From positions 1,860,001-1,924,000 of the forward strand of contig NZ_AHCB03000005.1 of the NCBI RefSeq assembly GCF_000238335.3: 64,000 bases of DNA. The letters are read 5' to 3'. Below, in pieces: positions 52,386 through 62,582 of the stretch. The notes beneath the pieces are model-generated. The model saw nothing but the letters and a program-made list of their open reading frames with translations, did no database searches and had not been told where the DNA came from. The translations under genes and the position numbers were made by a program. The stretch is from Pseudoalteromonas marina (GTDB lineage Bacteria > Pseudomonadota > Gammaproteobacteria > Enterobacterales > Alteromonadaceae). Within the stretch, counting starts at the first letter, position 1; each line of letters opens with the position of its first letter.

Positions 52386-53798
52386 TTATTTATTAATTCC
52401 TAGCTTTCTCATTTTTGAGCGAAGTGTACTTTCAGGTAACCCTAACTTCAGTGCAGCACCTTTACTTCCCGAAATTTGCCCGTTACACAGTGTTAAAACA
52501 CGGCTTATATGAAGCCTTTGCGCCTCATCGAGGGTAAGAGACTCGTCAACATTTTGAGTAGTGTCACCATTGAGTGGTTGATTGAGCTGTAAAACAGATT
52601 GTTTGGACAAAATGGCTTCTCGCTCCAGTACATTTTGCAGCTCTCTTATGTTGCCAGGCCAATCGTAGGCTTGAAGCTTAGTAACTGCTTTTTTACTTAA
52701 CCCTTTTAACTGCTTCCCCAAGCGTTTATTTAATTGCTGTATGAGGTTGCTGCATAAGTAAGGAATATCCTCTTTACGCTCTCTCAGGGCCGGTACTTTA
52801 ATAGGAAATACATTAAGTCGATAATATAAATCTATTCTAAAACTGCCCTTTTGCACCATTTGCCACAAATCGCGGTTTGTAGCCGCTATAACTCGAATGT
52901 TTACACTTAAGGTTTGGCTACCACCAACCCGCTCAAATTCTTGCTCTTGTAGCACTCTTAATAGCTTACTTTGTGATTCTAGAGGTAATTCGGCTATTTC
53001 ATCTAAAAAAAGTGTGCCTTTATCGGCCAGTTCAAATCGGCCTTTACGACGTTCGTTAGCCCCAGTAAAAGCGCCTTTCTCATGCCCAAACAGCTCAGAC
53101 TCCAATAAGCTCGGTGTAAAAGCTGCACAATTTACTTTAATAAAGGCATGCTTGCTGCGTTTGCTTAACCTATATAAATTGCGTGCTACTAGCTCTTTAC
53201 CTGTGCCATTTTCTCCCAGAATAAGCACGGTAGTGTCGGTTTCACTCACTAATTTGATTTGCTCTAACATGGTTTGGAACACATGGCTTTGCCCTACCAG
53301 CCCAGAGTCTTGCCAGTCCTGATTTAACTCTGCTATTAAATAGCTATTCTCGTCTTTTAACTGCTCACTCAGCTGCTTTATTTTTTTAAGTGCGTTTTGT
53401 AAATCATTTTGGGTTTGTTGCTGCTGCGATATATCACGAAATATAGCAACGGCACCAATAAGTTGATTTTTTCGATACACTGGGGTGGATGTATATTCAA
53501 CAGCAAACGAGCTACCGTCTTTGCGCCAAAACACTTCATTGTTAACTTCACGGCGTTTACCATCAAACATGGTACAGTAAATTTGACACTCATCTGCAGG
53601 GTAAGGCGTGCCATCGGCACGAGTATGGTGATGATATTGGTGTATTTTTTTTCCTAGTAGCTCCTCTGTCTTCCACCCTGTCATGCGCTCTGCTGCTGGG
53701 TTTACAAATACAGCGTTTCCAGACAAGTCGAATCCGTAAATTCCCTCACCCACGGCATTAAGTAATAACTTTGGATCGTTTAAAAATTGCTTTATCAT
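52386..53798 (-). CDS. PAS-containing sigma54-dependent transcriptional activator
   Basis: 470 residues: a PAS domain (about 8-125), coiled coil (about 130-160), AAA+ sigma54-interaction domain with Walker A GENGTGKE (about 194-201), the sigma54-binding GAFTGA motif, LFLDEIAELP, and a C-terminal Fis-type HTH (GSKGAALKLGLPESTLRSKMRKL). There is no receiver domain, so a small ligand, redox or haem signal through PAS is likely. The target is not given by the neighbours. Confidence 0.88.
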   Translation of the reverse strand: MIKQFLNDPKLLLNAVGEGIYGFDLSGNAVFVNPAAERMTGWKTEELLGKKIHQYHHHTRADGTPYPADECQIYCTMFDGKRREVNNEVFWRKDGSSFAVEYTSTPVYRKNQLIGAVAIFRDISQQQQTQNDLQNALKKIKQLSEQLKDENSYLIAELNQDWQDSGLVGQSHVFQTMLEQIKLVSETDTTVLILGENGTGKELVARNLYRLSKRSKHAFIKVNCAAFTPSLLESELFGHEKGAFTGANERRKGRFELADKGTLFLDEIAELPLESQSKLLRVLQEQEFERVGGSQTLSVNIRVIAATNRDLWQMVQKGSFRIDLYYRLNVFPIKVPALRERKEDIPYLCSNLIQQLNKRLGKQLKGLSKKAVTKLQAYDWPGNIRELQNVLEREAILSKQSVLQLNQPLNGDTTQNVDESLTLDEAQRLHISRVLTLCNGQISGSKGAALKLGLPESTLRSKMRKLGINK

Positions 53799-53885
53799 AA
53801 CTACACCTCGCGAAATATCACGAGCATTATGACAACTTTAACACATTACTGCACCAGTAACTTTGTATCGATATTAGCTCAGCAT

Positions 53886-55190
53886 TTATGCGAAATGACT
53901 AAAAAGTGCACGCACATCAATTTTTGCCCCCAAACGAGCAGCTATTAAATACAAACCGGCTAGTTTTCGGTGTATAAACAACGCATCGACGGGTGGAGTG
54001 TGCCACTGCTGTGATTGGGCACTAAGTGCAAGCCCAGCATTCTTAATTTTAAGTGCTAACTCACTATGTTTAAAATCAAATTCACCATCATGCCTGAGCG
54101 GTTCGCACGCCATTAAAAACAAGTCAATTACGTTATTTTTATAATTATCCATAATGTCATCTTTAAAATAACCAATTTGCGATGCTGCTTTTAATACGCC
54201 CTCTCGGCAATTATTGCTACCTGCTTTAAATAGTGCCAAATACGCTGAACTCAACTCAGTTGATATTTCTCGCGTTGCACCAAAATCAAATAAAACGATT
54301 TTTTGTGTCTCTGTTTGATAATGAAAATTGGCAAAGTTAGGATCCGTTTGAATGAGTTTAAATTCAAACATTTCTTTAAAAAATAAATTAATAAGCTGCT
54401 CAGCAACAAAACTTCGTTGGCTTTGTGGCTGCTCTGTGATGCTCTCTATGGGTTCAGCATTTACATATTCCATTGTAAGCACTTGCTTCGTACTGTGCGA
54501 AGTGTAAACATCAGGCACTTTAAAGTGAGTATTACCGTTGAGTGCATTTTTGTAACGTATTAAATAATCTGCTTCTCGCAGGTAATCAGCTTCTGCAAGT
54601 AATTGTGCCTTAGCCTCATTTACAAGGGGTTTAATATCGAGGTCTTTTGGCAATAGGCGAGATAGGGTTAATAGTGTAATCACGTTATCTACGTCGCTCT
54701 CAACACTCTTTGCAATACCCGGATACTGAACTTTAACTGCGAGCTTATCGCCATTTTCTTGGTACGCTAAATGCACTTGCCCGATAGAAGCCGCTGCAAA
54801 AGGTCTGAGTTCAATATGAGAAAAACGAGAAAGCCAGTCGTCTCCCCATTGTTCTTTCAGAACTTCAACCAGCTGCTTATGCGGCATTGGATTTGCGTCA
54901 GAGCGCAACAAGGCGAGTAATTGGGCAAGCTCAGGACTGAGCAAATCACCAGCATCCATAGATAGAAGCTGGCCTAATTTCATTGCTGCTCCGCGTAAGT
55001 GGGAGAGCTGCACAGCAAGTTTTTCAATATTTTTAGGCTGCAGAAGTAAGCGTTTGTTATCCCACCCCTTACCTGTTAGTGCACTTTTAGCGCCATCAAC
55101 CAGCATATTACCCGCAACGCCTGTTGCTAATGAGCCTAATTTTGCAAAACGAGAAAGTCTCGATGTGGGCACGTTACGCGGTGCTGCCAT
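53886..55190 (-). CDS. ABC1/UbiB-family atypical kinase
   Basis: 434 residues with the signature motifs of the ABC1 (ADCK/UbiB) family: the KxGQ motif MKLGQLLSMD (about 67-76), the Ala-rich loop AAASIGQVH (about 131-139), VKVQYPG and a metal-binding QTDPNFANFHY and VLFDFGATRE. It lacks the C-terminal membrane helices of UbiB, so it is a soluble paralogue of the type found besides UbiB in gammaproteobacteria. ABC1 proteins are linked to lipid or quinone metabolism through ATPase activity. Confidence 0.85.
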   Translation of the reverse strand: MAAPRNVPTSRLSRFAKLGSLATGVAGNMLVDGAKSALTGKGWDNKRLLLQPKNIEKLAVQLSHLRGAAMKLGQLLSMDAGDLLSPELAQLLALLRSDANPMPHKQLVEVLKEQWGDDWLSRFSHIELRPFAAASIGQVHLAYQENGDKLAVKVQYPGIAKSVESDVDNVITLLTLSRLLPKDLDIKPLVNEAKAQLLAEADYLREADYLIRYKNALNGNTHFKVPDVYTSHSTKQVLTMEYVNAEPIESITEQPQSQRSFVAEQLINLFFKEMFEFKLIQTDPNFANFHYQTETQKIVLFDFGATREISTELSSAYLALFKAGSNNCREGVLKAASQIGYFKDDIMDNYKNNVIDLFLMACEPLRHDGEFDFKHSELALKIKNAGLALSAQSQQWHTPPVDALFIHRKLAGLYLIAARLGAKIDVRALFSHFA

Positions 55191-55271
55191 AATATAATGA
55201 ACCTAATTAGCTTATAGTTAGGTTATTTAATACGATTAATTAAGGCAGGCCGATCTGATTAGCCTGGTTAT

Positions 55272-55826
55272 TTATAATTTAGGAACCAGTTTAATTGCAC
55301 CTTGCGATACTTTCATGTCGAGCGGTAATTTGCTCAATAGCATCATTTTAGGATCGTTCATGTTCAGCGTATATACAGGGTTGTTAGCCAAAAAGGTATT
55401 GATTACACCCATTGCTTGATCGTCAAGCGCGCCAATGTTGCCTCTAAAGCCACCAGCATCAACGCTTGAGCCCAGTAGTTTAATATTACGCAAAAACACT
55501 GCTTTTTTCTCGCTATCGTAAAATGGGCTGCCCTCTATTTGAAGCTTTAAACGAATTGGGTACTTAAGTGCAAAAGCGTTGATCTCTGCGCTAGAGTCAG
55601 CGCCAAGTAAAACAACATCACGATTATCTGGCCCTATATCAACACTTAAATCATTAACGTTAAGCTGAACAGGTAATCCCATTAGCTTTACTTTTTCGCT
55701 TAATTTTGGCAACTCTTTAGCTAATACGCTTTCTACTTCAGCATTTGTAAATGAATATACCGATACACCTTGCGTGCTATTACAGGCAGTTAAAAAAAGC
55801 GTAGTAATAAGTAATAAAAATCTCAT
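55272..55826 (-). CDS. DUF1439 lipoprotein (YceB-like)
   Basis: 184 residues from ATG 55826 with AAGGATTT upstream; an in-frame ATG at 55895 lacks a ribosome site. A signal sequence ends in the lipobox LTAC (Cys at residue 15). The remaining 170 residues match the DUF1439 pattern (VNDLSVDIGPDNRDVVLL, LRNIKLLGSSVDAGGF, INTFLANNPVYTL). E. coli YceB is the known relative, of unknown function, a possible lipid-binding tubular (TULIP-like) fold. Confidence 0.8.
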   Translation of the reverse strand: MRFLLLITTLFLTACNSTQGVSVYSFTNAEVESVLAKELPKLSEKVKLMGLPVQLNVNDLSVDIGPDNRDVVLLGADSSAEINAFALKYPIRLKLQIEGSPFYDSEKKAVFLRNIKLLGSSVDAGGFRGNIGALDDQAMGVINTFLANNPVYTLNMNDPKMMLLSKLPLDMKVSQGAIKLVPKL

Positions 55827-55913
55827 GGTAAATCCTTTGTTTGGTTGATACAAAAAGCCGCTATTTAAGCGGCCTTTTAAAGTTTTAATCAACATTTAAA
55901 GTAATGTTAATGA

Positions 55914-58601
55914 TTAAGCTGCAAGTGTCGTCTTTAATCGAGCTAGTGTGTCAGGTTCAACTGAACCGTTACTGAGCGCGAGTAACTGTTTTAAATAATA
56001 ATTTAAATCAGCATGATCGCCACGGTGTTTATCATCAAGCATAGCAACTTGCTCTGCCATTCTAAGTGATGCATTTGGCGAACTCACATTTGCTAAAATT
56101 TCCATACGCGTTACAAGTTGCTCTTCGTTAAGCGTTGTTTTTAGCGGTGCTTGATACTGAGCAGGTATTTCTTCATTATTTTGAAGCGCGTTAAGTAAAG
56201 CATCTAAGTTAGCCTGCTCTGATTTAGTGATAAGCAATGACACTTTTTCATCTATGGCTTTAAGCAAAGTAGCCACTTTTGGCGCAAGCGCTCTGAATTG
56301 TGCATAACCCTTTACCTTCGTTTCTAGGTCATGAAGTTGCGCACGTTGTTCAACCGCCTCTAGTACCGCTTCTAATTCAGCAAGCTCTGCAGCGGCTTGC
56401 TTGTCTGACTCATTCTGTTCAAGCTTTTGTTGCTCAAATTCAGTGCTGCGCTTACTGAATGCTTCATCGTTATATTGACGAAACTTTTGCCACAACGCAT
56501 TTTCAGCTTTCAAGCCCGCAAAGCCAATTGTTTGCCATTGCTGCTGCATTTGCTTTAACGTCTGGCAAGCACTTGCTAAGTCGTCACTTTGTGATAATTG
56601 CTGTGCTTGCTCTACTAAATCATTTTTAAGCGCAGCATTACCTTTATGAAACGCATTTAATAAACCAAGCACCTGTTGTTGCTCATTTTTATAGCGATCA
56701 TTTAAAACTCGATATGTTTTAGGGTCAACTTTTCCTACACTGCGCCATGCTTTATTTAGCTTATTGTATTGGCTTTCAAACTGTTTCCAATCAAAGCCTT
56801 CTTCGCTAGTAGGCTCTGTGCTAAGCGCGTGCATATCAGTAATGATGCTTTCACGTTGCAACTTCGCTGCATTGCGGTTTTTTTCTTGCTCGGCAAAGTA
56901 ACTACGACAAGGTGCAAACAACAATTCAATATGTTCGTCAAACTGAACACCTTGTTGTTTTTCTTCATCTGTATCTAAACGGCCAAGCTCATTCCAACGT
57001 GTGCGAAACATTTTTACTTGTTCTGCACGTTGCTGCGGGTCGGTACATTCTTGCTCAGTTAACGTGGCTACTTCTTGAAGTAACGCAACACGCTTTGGTG
57101 CAGCGGCGTATTTTTGCCAATCTTTTGCGTCAGCAAGCTGCTGCTCTAGCTCTGCTTTAATATTTTCAAGCTGTTGCTGGTAGCGTGCTGTTAATGTATT
57201 AAATAGCTCTTCAAAACCTTTAAATACACCAAATGCCACATTAAAGCGGCCTTCTTCAATTAAGCGCTTAACATCACGAGCTTTTCGCTTTGCTTGGCTT
57301 TGATTTTTTTCAAGCGGTTTAACTAACTCATTCATTGGTACTAAAAACTGCTTTTTATGCGCGTTTAACTCAGTTTTAAACTTGCCTTGCAGTGCGCTAT
57401 CAAGCATAGCTATATGCCCACGCGCTTCTTTAAACGCTTGATTAAACGCTGACAGAATATCGTCATATTGCTCAATGCTTTGCGCTGGTTCAATTTTTTG
57501 TAAGGCGGTCAATGCCTCTTTATATTGCGCAATTACCGTTGTTAGTTCGGGTAATTTAGCCACTTGTGAAAATAAAGTCTCAAGCCTTGTGATTACCGCT
57601 TTAAACTGTCCGTTATTTTCAAGCTCAGTCTCTGCGATCGCTTGTTTTGCTTGGGCTACTTTAGCGTCAAGCCAATCTTGTTGAATTTGCTCTGGGGTTT
57701 CTAAACCTAATTGAAGCGCATTTTCAATTTCATCACTTAATGCTTCAAGCGTTGCTAATGCCAATAACTGACGCTGTTTTAATGCTAAGCGTTGCTGTTC
57801 TTTATCGTGCTCAGCTTTAAGTTGCGCTATGTGCGTATCAAGCTTGCTGGTAATAGCTATGTACTTTTCATCTAGCGATTTTATACGCTCTGCTGATAAC
57901 CATTTAAGCTCTAATGCTTGCCATTGAGCCATTAATTCAGCAGCTTGTGGGTTTACCAACGCAAAGTCTGTTTTATCACGTAACGCATTAAGTTTTGCTA
58001 AAATAACGCGCGTTGAATTTTCAACTTCTTGTGGCATTACTTTGGTCAGACGCTCATTTTCAATATGCGTATCAAGGGTGCTTTTCGCCTCCCCTTTAGC
58101 ATGTTTAGCAAGTGGTTTGGTAAGCTGGTGGTTAATAACTAACTCCACTAGCTGCTTTTGTAGTTCTTCACTGCCTTCTTTAAAAGCTTTTTCTACTAAT
58201 TTTGGGTTTGCTAAACGCTTAAGTAATTTAACGCGAACTTTTAGTTCTTTCTCTGCAAACGCTAGTTTTTCTAATGTTTTTACAGGTGCAAAGCGTTCTA
58301 TATATTCACTTTTAATTTGCGGTGTTAGTGTGCTTTCACTGTTTAAAACCGCGTTAGATATTTGCTGCTCAGCTATATCCTTCAACGCTTGGTCTTGCTT
58401 ATAGGCTTTCCACCAAAGTGGTAAATCATTTACCTTTTGAAGCGCTTTTCGGCGTATTTCTGCAGAGCTGTCTTCTAATGCAAGTGTATTTAAAATACTT
58501 GCATCGCGCTGCGTATCTAGCTTTTCAATTGCATCAAGACGTACCTGTTGCTTAGGGTGTTTCCATTTTGGCGTAAAAAGGTGCTTAAAGATCATGTTCA
58601 C
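55914..58601 (-). CDS. Large DUF349 coiled-coil protein
   Basis: 895 residues. A HEAT-like start (HPKQQVRLDAIEKL) is followed by long helical coiled coils with repeated DUF349 units (pattern W..R..ELG..D...., Y..L...WR.VGKVDP, WQTIGFAGLKAENALWQKFR). The family is widespread in gammaproteobacteria; role unknown. Its start overlaps the end of the DUF1315 gene by 17 bp, so the two are coupled. Confidence 0.85.
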   Translation of the reverse strand: MNMIFKHLFTPKWKHPKQQVRLDAIEKLDTQRDASILNTLALEDSSAEIRRKALQKVNDLPLWWKAYKQDQALKDIAEQQISNAVLNSESTLTPQIKSEYIERFAPVKTLEKLAFAEKELKVRVKLLKRLANPKLVEKAFKEGSEELQKQLVELVINHQLTKPLAKHAKGEAKSTLDTHIENERLTKVMPQEVENSTRVILAKLNALRDKTDFALVNPQAAELMAQWQALELKWLSAERIKSLDEKYIAITSKLDTHIAQLKAEHDKEQQRLALKQRQLLALATLEALSDEIENALQLGLETPEQIQQDWLDAKVAQAKQAIAETELENNGQFKAVITRLETLFSQVAKLPELTTVIAQYKEALTALQKIEPAQSIEQYDDILSAFNQAFKEARGHIAMLDSALQGKFKTELNAHKKQFLVPMNELVKPLEKNQSQAKRKARDVKRLIEEGRFNVAFGVFKGFEELFNTLTARYQQQLENIKAELEQQLADAKDWQKYAAAPKRVALLQEVATLTEQECTDPQQRAEQVKMFRTRWNELGRLDTDEEKQQGVQFDEHIELLFAPCRSYFAEQEKNRNAAKLQRESIITDMHALSTEPTSEEGFDWKQFESQYNKLNKAWRSVGKVDPKTYRVLNDRYKNEQQQVLGLLNAFHKGNAALKNDLVEQAQQLSQSDDLASACQTLKQMQQQWQTIGFAGLKAENALWQKFRQYNDEAFSKRSTEFEQQKLEQNESDKQAAAELAELEAVLEAVEQRAQLHDLETKVKGYAQFRALAPKVATLLKAIDEKVSLLITKSEQANLDALLNALQNNEEIPAQYQAPLKTTLNEEQLVTRMEILANVSSPNASLRMAEQVAMLDDKHRGDHADLNYYLKQLLALSNGSVEPDTLARLKTTLAA

Positions 58602-58866
58602 TAAACCTAGCTATTTCGTTGTCTGATTTGAATTCTTTTTGTAGTTGCGCTTTTGTCTTTTGGATCATTTCACCATTAGCACCAATCGTAAATTGCTCGT
58701 TCGATTGAGCCACCTTTGCTTGATACAACATAACCAACTGCACTGTTTGTTGCTTTTGCTCATCTGATAACACAGTGCCATCTGGCCATTTGCCAGTGGA
58801 TGCACCATATTGCAGGCGTTCAAATAATTCTGGAGTAATATTTTCTACGAGTTTATCGATATTCAT
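58585..58866 (-). CDS. DUF1315 (YeaC-like) protein
   Basis: 93 residues with the family's YGASTGKWPDG segment (about 20-30) and LSDEQKQQTVQLVMLY. It is small and cytosolic, with unknown function. It overlaps the downstream DUF349 gene and follows the zinc-ribbon gene by one base, forming a three-gene unit. Confidence 0.85.
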   Translation of the reverse strand: MNIDKLVENITPELFERLQYGASTGKWPDGTVLSDEQKQQTVQLVMLYQAKVAQSNEQFTIGANGEMIQKTKAQLQKEFKSDNEIARFSEHDL

Positions 58867-58867
58867 G

Positions 58868-59194
58868 TCATCTTTTCTTTTTAAGAGTCACTAAAATAAT
58901 ACGGTTAATAAGATACCAAATGCACCCTACGCCAATGGCGATGGTGTAAGCATACCACTCAAGGGTTTCTTTTTGCGGTTGTAAAAAATATAAACAGAAA
59001 AAACCACCCAAAAATAAAATAAGTGCTAGGAAAGAGTGATTTATAAACATCTGCTTTTTTTTAATTTGCTGTTCGCGCTGAAGTTGTTGAACCTGCTCGT
59101 CATTTAGCTCTGAAATGTTACTTTCGCAATGTGGACATTGCTTGTATTTATCTGAAATTGATTTTGCACATTTTGGGCAACGAATAATCGCCAT
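58868..59194 (-). CDS. Zinc-ribbon membrane protein
   Basis: 108 residues from ATG 59194 (GGAGAG upstream). An N-terminal zinc ribbon (CPKC, then CPHC, residues 6-26), a Gln/Glu helix, and two membrane helices (about 50-70 and 76-98) with a short basic tail. It is unnamed, but conserved with the YeaC/DUF349 pair in Alteromonadales as far as I recall. Confidence 0.65.
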   Translation of the reverse strand: MAIIRCPKCAKSISDKYKQCPHCESNISELNDEQVQQLQREQQIKKKQMFINHSFLALILFLGGFFCLYFLQPQKETLEWYAYTIAIGVGCIWYLINRIILVTLKKKR

Positions 59195-59215
59195 ACATCT
59201 CTCCATACTACGCAT

Positions 59216-59236
59216 AAAAAAAGCGCCTTGCGGCGC
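59216..59236 (-). terminator. Rho-independent terminator after the AGCS symporter gene
   Basis: GCGCC (59223-59227) / GGCGC (59232-59236), 4 nt loop, followed on the minus strand by seven T (59216-59222). It lies 129 bp past the symporter stop and just before the zinc-ribbon gene. Confidence 0.65.
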
Positions 59237-59364
59237 CTTTATTGTACTTGTTTTATTTGTTGTTGTCTTTTTTGAATTTAAAGCAATAACAGATAATGTA
59301 ACTTTCTTTTTATTGGTTTAAACCCGTTTAGCCAATCAAACTTGCAAATACACTGTGTATTAAA

Positions 59365-60867
59365 TTACTCAGGATCTTTAGATTGTTTTTCAAGGCGTTT
59401 TTCCCAGAAAGTAGCGTTTTTTATACCTAACTTAATTGGGTCAAAGGTAATTTTACCGCCTTTTTTCTTTTGCTCTTCGTAATCGCTTAAACATAACAGT
59501 GCCGGTTTTGCGACAAAGAAAATAGCTAAAATGCCTAAGATGTTGATCCACGCCATTAAGCCTACACCTATGTCACCAATGCTCCAAATATACCCAGAGC
59601 TATTAACCATTCCATACGCCACCATAAACATGATCACAAACTTCACAATAACCAGTGGAATACTTCCTTTAAAGTAACGATTTAAGTAAGCAATGTTTGT
59701 TTCTGCAATGAAGTAGTAAGCTAAAATAGTAGTGAACGCAAAGAAGAATAACGCAATACCTACAAATGCCTCACCAAAACCGCCAAATACACTAAACAAA
59801 GCCATTTGCGTAAATGCTGCAGAGCCTACTTCAGTTGCTGCATCAACATTTTGTACAATAAATTGACCAGCTGGTAGCTCGCCAACAATGTTGTATTGTT
59901 GTGTTAACAAAATCATTAGTGCGGTTGCAGTACATACGAAGATGGTATCTACGTACACTGAAAAAGCCTGAACTAAACCTTGTTGCGCTGGGTGGTCTAC
60001 TTCTGCCGCAGACGCTGCATGAGGACCTGTACCTTGACCCGCTTCATTTGAATATATTCCGCGTTTTACACCCCAGCCAATTGCAGCTCCAAATCCGGCT
60101 TGAGCTGTAAAGGCGTCGCTTATTATCATAGCAAAAATATCAGGCACTCTATCGATGTGTAAAAAAACTACGATTAAGGCAAGCACGATGTAGCCCAAAG
60201 CCATAAATGGCACAACAATTTGAGTAAAGTTGGCAATACGTTTTATACCACCAAAAATGATAAATGCTAAAACGATAAGAATAATAGCCAGCGCAACTAG
60301 CTTAAAGCTACCTACATCGCCAAAGCTGGTCGACACCATAGTACCGTCGCCAAATACTTGAGTAAATGCGTTACCCACCGCATTTGCTTGTACACCGGGT
60401 AGGAAAACACCACACGCAACAACGGCAGAAATAGCAAATAAGATAGCTAACCATTTTTGTTTTAAACAACGGTCAAAGTAATACGCTGGACCACCACGGT
60501 ATTGACCGTTTTCTTCTTCTTTATAAATTTGACCAAGCGTTGATTCAGCGAAGGCTGTACTTGCACCTAAAAATGCAACAACCCACATCCAGAAAATAGC
60601 CCCTGGGCCACCAAAACCGATAGCAGCAGCAACACCAGCAATGTTACCAACACCGACTCGCCCCGATAGAGACACTGCAAGTGCTTGAAAAGAAGAAATA
60701 CCTTTTTCAGATGTGTTAGGACTAAAAAGTAATTTACACATTTCTTTAAAATGTCTGACTTGGGCAAATCGAGTTAATACAGAATAAAACAAGCCCGCGC
60801 CAAGGCATAAGTAAATAAGGGCATTACTCCAAACAACATCATTAACAGCGCTTACAAAAGCTTCCAT
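59365..60867 (-). CDS. Sodium:alanine/glycine symporter (AGCS family)
   Basis: 500 residues with about 11 membrane helices and the AGCS signature: SLSGRVGVGNIAGVA (about 67-81), GPGAIFWMW, the RGIYSNEAGQGTGPHAAS block (about 270-287) and INILGILAIFFV late. It imports alanine or glycine with sodium. AGAGGATATCC precedes the ATG. The 375 bp upstream (60868-61242) holds no gene; no glycine-riboswitch signature was seen. Confidence 0.93.
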   Translation of the reverse strand: MEAFVSAVNDVVWSNALIYLCLGAGLFYSVLTRFAQVRHFKEMCKLLFSPNTSEKGISSFQALAVSLSGRVGVGNIAGVAAAIGFGGPGAIFWMWVVAFLGASTAFAESTLGQIYKEEENGQYRGGPAYYFDRCLKQKWLAILFAISAVVACGVFLPGVQANAVGNAFTQVFGDGTMVSTSFGDVGSFKLVALAIILIVLAFIIFGGIKRIANFTQIVVPFMALGYIVLALIVVFLHIDRVPDIFAMIISDAFTAQAGFGAAIGWGVKRGIYSNEAGQGTGPHAASAAEVDHPAQQGLVQAFSVYVDTIFVCTATALMILLTQQYNIVGELPAGQFIVQNVDAATEVGSAAFTQMALFSVFGGFGEAFVGIALFFFAFTTILAYYFIAETNIAYLNRYFKGSIPLVIVKFVIMFMVAYGMVNSSGYIWSIGDIGVGLMAWINILGILAIFFVAKPALLCLSDYEEQKKKGGKITFDPIKLGIKNATFWEKRLEKQSKDPE

Positions 60868-61204
60868 GGATATCCTCTATAGTTATATTTTTTATTATGA
60901 ATTACGAGACTCTGTTTTAGCTACTCAGAATGCGCGACACAAAACGATTAAAAATCGGGCTTAAATATGCCTACCTTTAATTCGATTGTTATTGATATTA
61001 ACTTAAGTGAGCTAACTTTGTTAACACTTAATTTTCATATTTACAGATAAAACGTGCGCTTCGACGTATTATTTGAGGGTTATTTAACCAGTATTTGGTT
61101 TGTATGAATATGATAGAGGTTTATAGAAAGTAATTTAAATAGACTTCTGATTGAAGGGGTTTATAAAACGATTTTATATATTAATTAATTTTAAGTTTGT
61201 GTAT

Positions 61205-61235
61205 AAAAAAGGCATCAATAATTGATGCCTTTTTT
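61205..61235. terminator. Rho-independent terminator after the cytosolic carboxypeptidase gene
   Basis: AAAAAAGGCATCAA (61205-61218) / TTGATGCCTTTTTT (61222-61235), 3 nt loop; symmetric, so it serves both directions. It is 7 bp past the gene. Confidence 0.88.
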
Positions 61236-61242
61236 CAATACT

Positions 61243-62370
61243 CTATCTTAGCGTATCTACCACATTAACAATGGCTGCTAACGTGTCTTGACCAAACTGG
61301 TACGAGCGACGATCTGACCAGCCGTAATCAGGATCTGGTAAATCGTTATTGTCTTTAAATGGCATTTCAATCGTATATGTAAGCGCTTTAAACTCTTCAG
61401 CCGTTGCCGACGATGCAACGGTTAATAGAGCTTGGCCTGGCTCATCTTTCGGGTAACCGTGTTCGTCTTGAAACTCTGGTGTTATTGTTAATAACGCCGC
61501 TTTAAAGCTGTCTTCTAAATTTTTAAGTCGCTCATCGTAACTTGGAATACCTTCGCTACCAGCAACAAAGTTATAAGGAATGGCTTCATCACCGTGAATA
61601 TCAAGGTGCATATCTAAGCCTGTTTCGCGCATTTTATTTAGGACTAAATACACTTCAGGGCTATTTTCCATACTAGGTGTTTGCCATTCGCGATTTAAGT
61701 TAACACCTTTAGCATTAGTACGTAAATGACCACGTACACTGCCGTCTGGGTTCATATTTGGCACGATGTAAAATACAGCCTTTGATAACAATGCGGCAGC
61801 ATGTGGGTCTTCATCATCAAGTAACTTATGGAGTAATCCCTCTACAAACCACTCTGCCATAGTTTCACCTGGATGCTGGCGTGCTGTTACCCAAATTACT
61901 TTTTTATCTTCGCTTGGCTCGCCAATTTTTAATACGCTCATATCGCGCCCATCAAGTGTTTCACCCAATGTTTGAAGTTGGCAAGCACCTTGCGTTTGCG
62001 CCCACGACAATAAATCTAAATGGCGGTCATAGCTATATGGTGCGAAGTAAGCAAAATAAACACTGCCGCACTCTGGCTCTATTTCAAAACTTAGCGTGCC
62101 ATTTTCATAGTTTGATGGAACACGAAACCATGTTTGGCGATCGTAAGATGCGACTGCTTGATAGCCTTCCCACCCATCTGGGTATGCTGATTTTTCAAGC
62201 TGATTAATATTAAGCTTATGTAATTGGTAAGGCGTTGTTTCTAATCGAAAGTGAAACCACTGATAAAATTCAGAGTTGTGGTCGTTATTAATCTCTAATT
62301 GAATATTAAGCGGATCGGTTACATCAATTACCTTGATATTACCACTGTCGAAATTACTACTGATTTTCAT
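61243..62370 (-). CDS. M14-type cytosolic carboxypeptidase
   Basis: 375 residues: an N-terminal beta-sandwich (about 1-120, with WFHFRLETTP and WFRVPSNYENGTLSF) typical of the CCP (AGBL-like) branch, then the M14 catalytic domain with ARQHPGETMAEWF (His166, Glu169), NMNPDGSVRGHLRTNAKGVNLNREW, MHLDIHGDEAIPYNF (His259) and YTIEMPFKDN with the catalytic Glu. No signal peptide. Substrate unknown in bacteria. ATG after AAGGTTTTTTC. Monocistronic. Confidence 0.92.
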   Translation of the reverse strand: MKISSNFDSGNIKVIDVTDPLNIQLEINNDHNSEFYQWFHFRLETTPYQLHKLNINQLEKSAYPDGWEGYQAVASYDRQTWFRVPSNYENGTLSFEIEPECGSVYFAYFAPYSYDRHLDLLSWAQTQGACQLQTLGETLDGRDMSVLKIGEPSEDKKVIWVTARQHPGETMAEWFVEGLLHKLLDDEDPHAAALLSKAVFYIVPNMNPDGSVRGHLRTNAKGVNLNREWQTPSMENSPEVYLVLNKMRETGLDMHLDIHGDEAIPYNFVAGSEGIPSYDERLKNLEDSFKAALLTITPEFQDEHGYPKDEPGQALLTVASSATAEEFKALTYTIEMPFKDNNDLPDPDYGWSDRRSYQFGQDTLAAIVNVVDTLR

Positions 62371-62541
62371 GAAAAAACCTTTAATTTGAATAAGCCCATC
62401 TGCATTTTAACTCGCAGAACTAACACCACGAATAATACTACTCGCAGTAAATACAGTGTATTTTATAACTGTAACACGCACTGTATTGGAATAAGCAAAG
62501 CGTAGCACAAGGCATACACTTTAAAAATGATTGCACATTAA

Positions 62542-62566
62542 AAAAGCCAGCTAAACGCTGGCTTTT
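62542..62566. terminator. Rho-independent terminator after gapB
   Basis: AAAAGCCAGC (62542-62551) / GCTGGCTTTT (62557-62566), 5 nt loop, 16 bp past the dehydrogenase stop. Confidence 0.85.
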
Positions 62567-62582
62567 AAATACTACATATACA

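Noticed and set aside
53378..53657. Overlapping frames on both strands inside the sigma54 activator gene
   Set aside because: These are shadows of the PAS-domain coding sequence.
60868..61242. Possible glycine riboswitch before the AGCS symporter
   Set aside because: I looked for the characteristic purine-rich paired aptamer pattern on the minus strand and saw none; the region is simply AT-rich.
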